Assembly (NCBI GenBank): GCA_902553945.1
Contig: CACDMT010000006.1
Span: forward strand, 1-46,284
Length of the DNA: 46,284 bases
Direction: 5' to 3'
DNA from: an uncultured Alphaproteobacteria bacterium
GTDB taxonomy: Bacteria; Pseudomonadota; Alphaproteobacteria; HIMB59; GCA-002718135
The notes under the pieces were generated by a model. That model did no database searches. It saw nothing but the letters and a program-made list of their open reading frames with translations, and was not told the DNA's origin. Within the stretch, counting starts at the first letter, position 1, and the number at the start of each line of letters is the position of its first letter. The position numbers and the translations under genes are program-made. Below, piece after piece: positions 43,800-46,284 of the stretch.

Positions 43800-45113
43800 A
43801 TGCAAGATTATTTTAAAAATATACCTGAAATAAAATTTGAAGGTAAAAATAGCGATAACCCACTAGCTTTTAAATTTTATGATGAAGACAAAATTATTTT
43901 AGGAAAATCGATGAAAGAGCATTTTCGTTTTGCAACTTGTTATTGGCACACATTTACATGGCCAGGTTTGGACCCTTTTGGAGGTCAGACATTTGAAAGA
44001 CCCTGGATGAAAAGTGGAGATCCAATAAAAATGGCAGAAGAAAAATTACATTCTGCATTTGATTTTTTTACAAAGATTAAAACTCCTTTTTTCTGTTTTC
44101 ATGATAGAGATATTGCCCCAGAAGGATCAAATTACAAAGAGACACAAAAAAACTTTATGCATATCATTGATTTGATGGAAAAGAAAATTGAAGAAACAGG
44201 TATGAAATTATTATGGGGCACTGCTAATGCATTTTCCCATAAAAGATATATGAGTGGGGCTTCAACAAATCCAGACCCAGAAGTTTTTGCATACAAAGCA
44301 GCTCAAGTTAAGGATTGTATGGATGCAACTCTAAGACTTGGTGGACAAAATTATGTTTTGTGGGGCGGTAGAGAAGGTTATGAAACTATTTTAAACACTA
44401 ATATGTCTAAAGAAATGGATAATTTAAAAAGATTTCTAGAATTAGTGGTTAATTATAAATATAAGATTGGTTTTAAGGGTCAAATATTAATTGAACCAAA
44501 ACCTCATGAACCGACAAAACACCAATATGATTTTGATTCAGCTGCTTGTCTTGCTTTTATAAGAAAGGCTGGACTTGAAGGTGAAATCAAACTTAATATT
44601 GAAGCAAATCATGCAACATTATCTGGACATAATTATGAACATGAAATTGCATATGCTATTGCTAATAATTCATTGGGCAGTTTAGATATTAATAGAGGTG
44701 ATACATTAGTTGGGTGGGATACAGACCAGTTTCCAAATAATCCAGCTGATTTAATTATGGCTTTTTATTTTATTTTTACTAATGGAGGTCTTGGTAATGG
44801 AGGTTTAAACTTTGATGCAAAAATTAGGAGACAATCAATAGATGCAGAAGATTTATTTTATGCTCATATTGGTGGAATGGATGTTTGTGCTAAAACCTTA
44901 ATTGCAGTTGAGAAATTGATAGAAGATAATATTATTCCAAAATTTATTAAAGATCGATATTCTGATTGGGAGGGTGAATTAGGCAAATTTATCCATAATA
45001 AAGATACCTCTTTGGCGTCAATTCACCAAAAAGTTATTGATAATAGTATCGAACCAAAAACACGATCTGGAAGACAGGAATTTTTGGAAAATATTATAAA
45101 TAAATATTTATAG
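43800..45113 (+). CDS. xylA: Xylose isomerase
   Basis: A 437-residue xylose isomerase of full length. It shows RFATCYWHTFTWPGLDPFGGQTFERPW, the catalytic His in CFHDRDIAPEG, WGGREGYE, the metal ligands in IEPKPHEPTKHQYDFD, NIEANHATLSGH, and SLDINRGDTLVGWDTDQFP. It converts D-xylose to D-xylulose in the cytoplasm. A strong GAGGGAGG site precedes the ATG. No xylulokinase adjoins it, although the FGGY kinase at 23733-25199 is one candidate. Transporters 1-3 are possible xylose importers, but nothing in the sequence links them firmly. Confidence 0.95.
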   Translation: MQDYFKNIPEIKFEGKNSDNPLAFKFYDEDKIILGKSMKEHFRFATCYWHTFTWPGLDPFGGQTFERPWMKSGDPIKMAEEKLHSAFDFFTKIKTPFFCFHDRDIAPEGSNYKETQKNFMHIIDLMEKKIEETGMKLLWGTANAFSHKRYMSGASTNPDPEVFAYKAAQVKDCMDATLRLGGQNYVLWGGREGYETILNTNMSKEMDNLKRFLELVVNYKYKIGFKGQILIEPKPHEPTKHQYDFDSAACLAFIRKAGLEGEIKLNIEANHATLSGHNYEHEIAYAIANNSLGSLDINRGDTLVGWDTDQFPNNPADLIMAFYFIFTNGGLGNGGLNFDAKIRRQSIDAEDLFYAHIGGMDVCAKTLIAVEKLIEDNIIPKFIKDRYSDWEGELGKFIHNKDTSLASIHQKVIDNSIEPKTRSGRQEFLENIINKYL

Positions 45114-45161
45114 TTCTTATTTAAGAAGTCAGATATTATAAGGTATTGGTTAATTAATAAC

Positions 45162-46091
45162 GTGAAGTATTTTGAATTAGATACACAATCTTATTTTGAA
45201 GAAAAAAACCTATGTTTAGCAATAGGTAATTTCGATGGTTTTCATCAAGGCCATATTGCGATTCTTAATTCTTTGAAAAAAATTTCTAATGAAAAAAACC
45301 AACCAGCAGCAATAATGAGTTTTAATCCACATCCTAGAAAATTTTTTGATAAAAAAATTGAAAATTTTAATATTTATTCAAAATTAGATAAAATTGATTT
45401 TCTTAAAAAATTTGGCATAAATATTTATATTGAATTTACTTTTGATAAAATTCTTTCAGAGTTATCTGCTAATCAATTTGTAGAAAATATTTTAATAAAT
45501 AAACTAAACATAAAAAGTGTAATAGTTGGTAAAGACTTTAAATTTGGAAAAGATCGATCTGGAGATTTTAAAATATTAGAAAATTATTCTAAGAAAAATT
45601 ATTTAAATCTCCATTTGGTAAAGTCAATAATGCTTAATGATGGATCTGCTAAACACTCTTCTTCAATAATAAGAGAGAATATAAAAAATGGTCAAATGGA
45701 AAAGGTAAATTCTGCATTAGGACGTTGTTGGCATATGACAGGCAAAATTATTGAGGGTGATAAAAGAGCAAGGAAGATAAATTTTCCTACTGCAAATGTA
45801 ATACCAGGTAAACACATTCACCCAAGAAAAGGAGTCTATTGTGTTCATGCATATATTAATAATGAAAAATATTTAGGAATTTCAAATTTTGGTGAAAGAC
45901 CTACTGTTGATGGTTCTAAATTGCTCTTAGAGACTCATATTTTTAAATTTAATAAAGAAATATACGGTAATGATTTGACTGTTCAATTCCTTACATTTAT
46001 TAGACCTGAACAAAAATTTGCTAATTTTGATGAATTAGCTAAACAAATAAAAAAAGATATAGAAACAGCAAAAAAATATCATAATATTTAA
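45162..46091 (+). CDS. ribF: Bifunctional riboflavin kinase / FAD synthetase
   Basis: A 309-residue RibF with a GTG start. The N-terminal FAD synthetase domain has [17 protein letters not shown] (nucleotidyltransferase motif), FNPHPRKFF and [15 protein letters not shown]; the C-terminal flavokinase domain has [49 protein letters not shown] and LETHIF. It makes FMN and FAD from riboflavin. It overlaps the ileS start by 1 bp (TAATG), the common ribF-ileS arrangement. This marks the return to housekeeping genes at the right edge. Confidence 0.96.
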   Translation: MKYFELDTQSYFEEKNLCLAIGNFDGFHQGHIAILNSLKKISNEKNQPAAIMSFNPHPRKFFDKKIENFNIYSKLDKIDFLKKFGINIYIEFTFDKILSELSANQFVENILINKLNIKSVIVGKDFKFGKDRSGDFKILENYSKKNYLNLHLVKSIMLNDGSAKHSSSIIRENIKNGQMEKVNSALGRCWHMTGKIIEGDKRARKINFPTANVIPGKHIHPRKGVYCVHAYINNEKYLGISNFGERPTVDGSKLLLETHIFKFNKEIYGNDLTVQFLTFIRPEQKFANFDELAKQIKKDIETAKKYHNI

Positions 46092-46284
46092 TGGAATATA
46101 AAGATACAATTTTTTTACCTAAAACATCTTTTGAAATGAGAGCAAATCTTCCATCAAAAGAACCTAAAATTTTAGAAGATTGGGATAAAGAACAAATATT
46201 TAAAAAATTAAGATCAAAATCTAAGGGTAGAGAAAAGTTTGTACTTCACGATGGGCCTCCTTATGCAAATGGACATATTCATAT
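46091..46284 (+). CDS. ileS: Isoleucyl-tRNA synthetase, N-terminal fragment (3' end outside window)
   Basis: The first 64 codons are visible and open to the window edge. They read [30 protein letters not shown], then the class I synthetase N-terminal motif [15 protein letters not shown], which contains the HIGH-type signature. It charges tRNA-Ile with isoleucine. The ATG overlaps the ribF stop as TAATG, so translation is coupled. Confidence 0.95.
   Translation, partial: MEYKDTIFLPKTSFEMRANLPSKEPKILEDWDKEQIFKKLRSKSKGREKFVLHDGPPYANGHIH

Overview
The window is a gene-dense, strongly AT-rich bacterial chromosome segment with short intergenic gaps, many TAATG, ATGA or CTGA gene junctions, a TRAP transporter, three ribose-type (CUT2) ABC sugar transporters, CaiB, MaoC and PhyH-type enzymes, and a ribF-ileS pair at the right end. 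This best fits a marine, oligotrophic alphaproteobacterium (SAR11-like or the HIMB59/AEGEAN-169 type). The lineage is inferred from gene content and base composition, not from a marker-gene tree. No tRNA, rRNA, CRISPR array, phage or insertion sequence was seen, and no gene-free stretch exceeds about 215 bp.

Left part (1-14.7 kb). The tail of an IclR regulator and an RraA-like protein are followed by a MaoC protein, a PanB-like protein and a membrane fatty-acid-hydroxylase-superfamily enzyme. A TRAP transporter (dctP-dctQ-dctM, minus strand) then diverges from a tightly packed plus-strand operon running from 6362 to 14358. That operon encodes a MaoC-like protein, a solute-binding-like protein without a signal peptide, a CaiB CoA-transferase, two enolase-superfamily dehydratases (the second an L-fuconate dehydratase), an SDR dehydrogenase, an FAH-type hydrolase and an FMN L-lactate dehydrogenase. 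The last four form the non-phosphorylating route from L-fuconate to pyruvate plus L-lactate and on to pyruvate. No fucose dehydrogenase or lactonase is present, so the TRAP system probably imports the acid itself. A Rieske-like protein with four cysteines in the cluster-ligand positions follows.

Middle part (14.7-26.2 kb). A D-2-hydroxyacid dehydrogenase diverges from an IolD-type ThDP hydrolase, a DUF2291 protein, ABC transporter 1 (ATPase, permease, binding protein), a split transketolase, a glycerol-kinase-like FGGY kinase and, on the opposite strand, a xylose-isomerase-like TIM barrel. This resembles an import, isomerise, phosphorylate and transketolase pathway for an unusual pentose, tetrose or branched sugar.

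Right part (26.2-45 kb). ABC transporter 2 with a PhyH oxygenase and a Gfo/Idh/MocA dehydrogenase leads into a region resembling the rhizobial rhizopine moc genes: MocF-like reductase, MocE-like Rieske ferredoxin, three MocD-like membrane diiron proteins, ABC transporter 3, a second PhyH protein and a second fatty-acid-hydroxylase-superfamily protein. Interspersed are two more PanB-like proteins. A glyoxalase, a xylose isomerase, ribF and the start of ileS close the window.

The most interesting feature is the repeated association of three PanB-like proteins with membrane diiron oxygenases. All three retain the His and Glu of ketopantoate hydroxymethyltransferase but have lost the three metal ligands. 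One lies in a run with the ferredoxin and ferredoxin reductase. I infer an undescribed oxidative pathway, plausibly O-demethylation or hydroxylation of methylated inositols or sugars brought in by the neighbouring ABC transporters, in which the PanB-like proteins do new chemistry. All four solute-binding-protein genes are also followed by a perfect hairpin.
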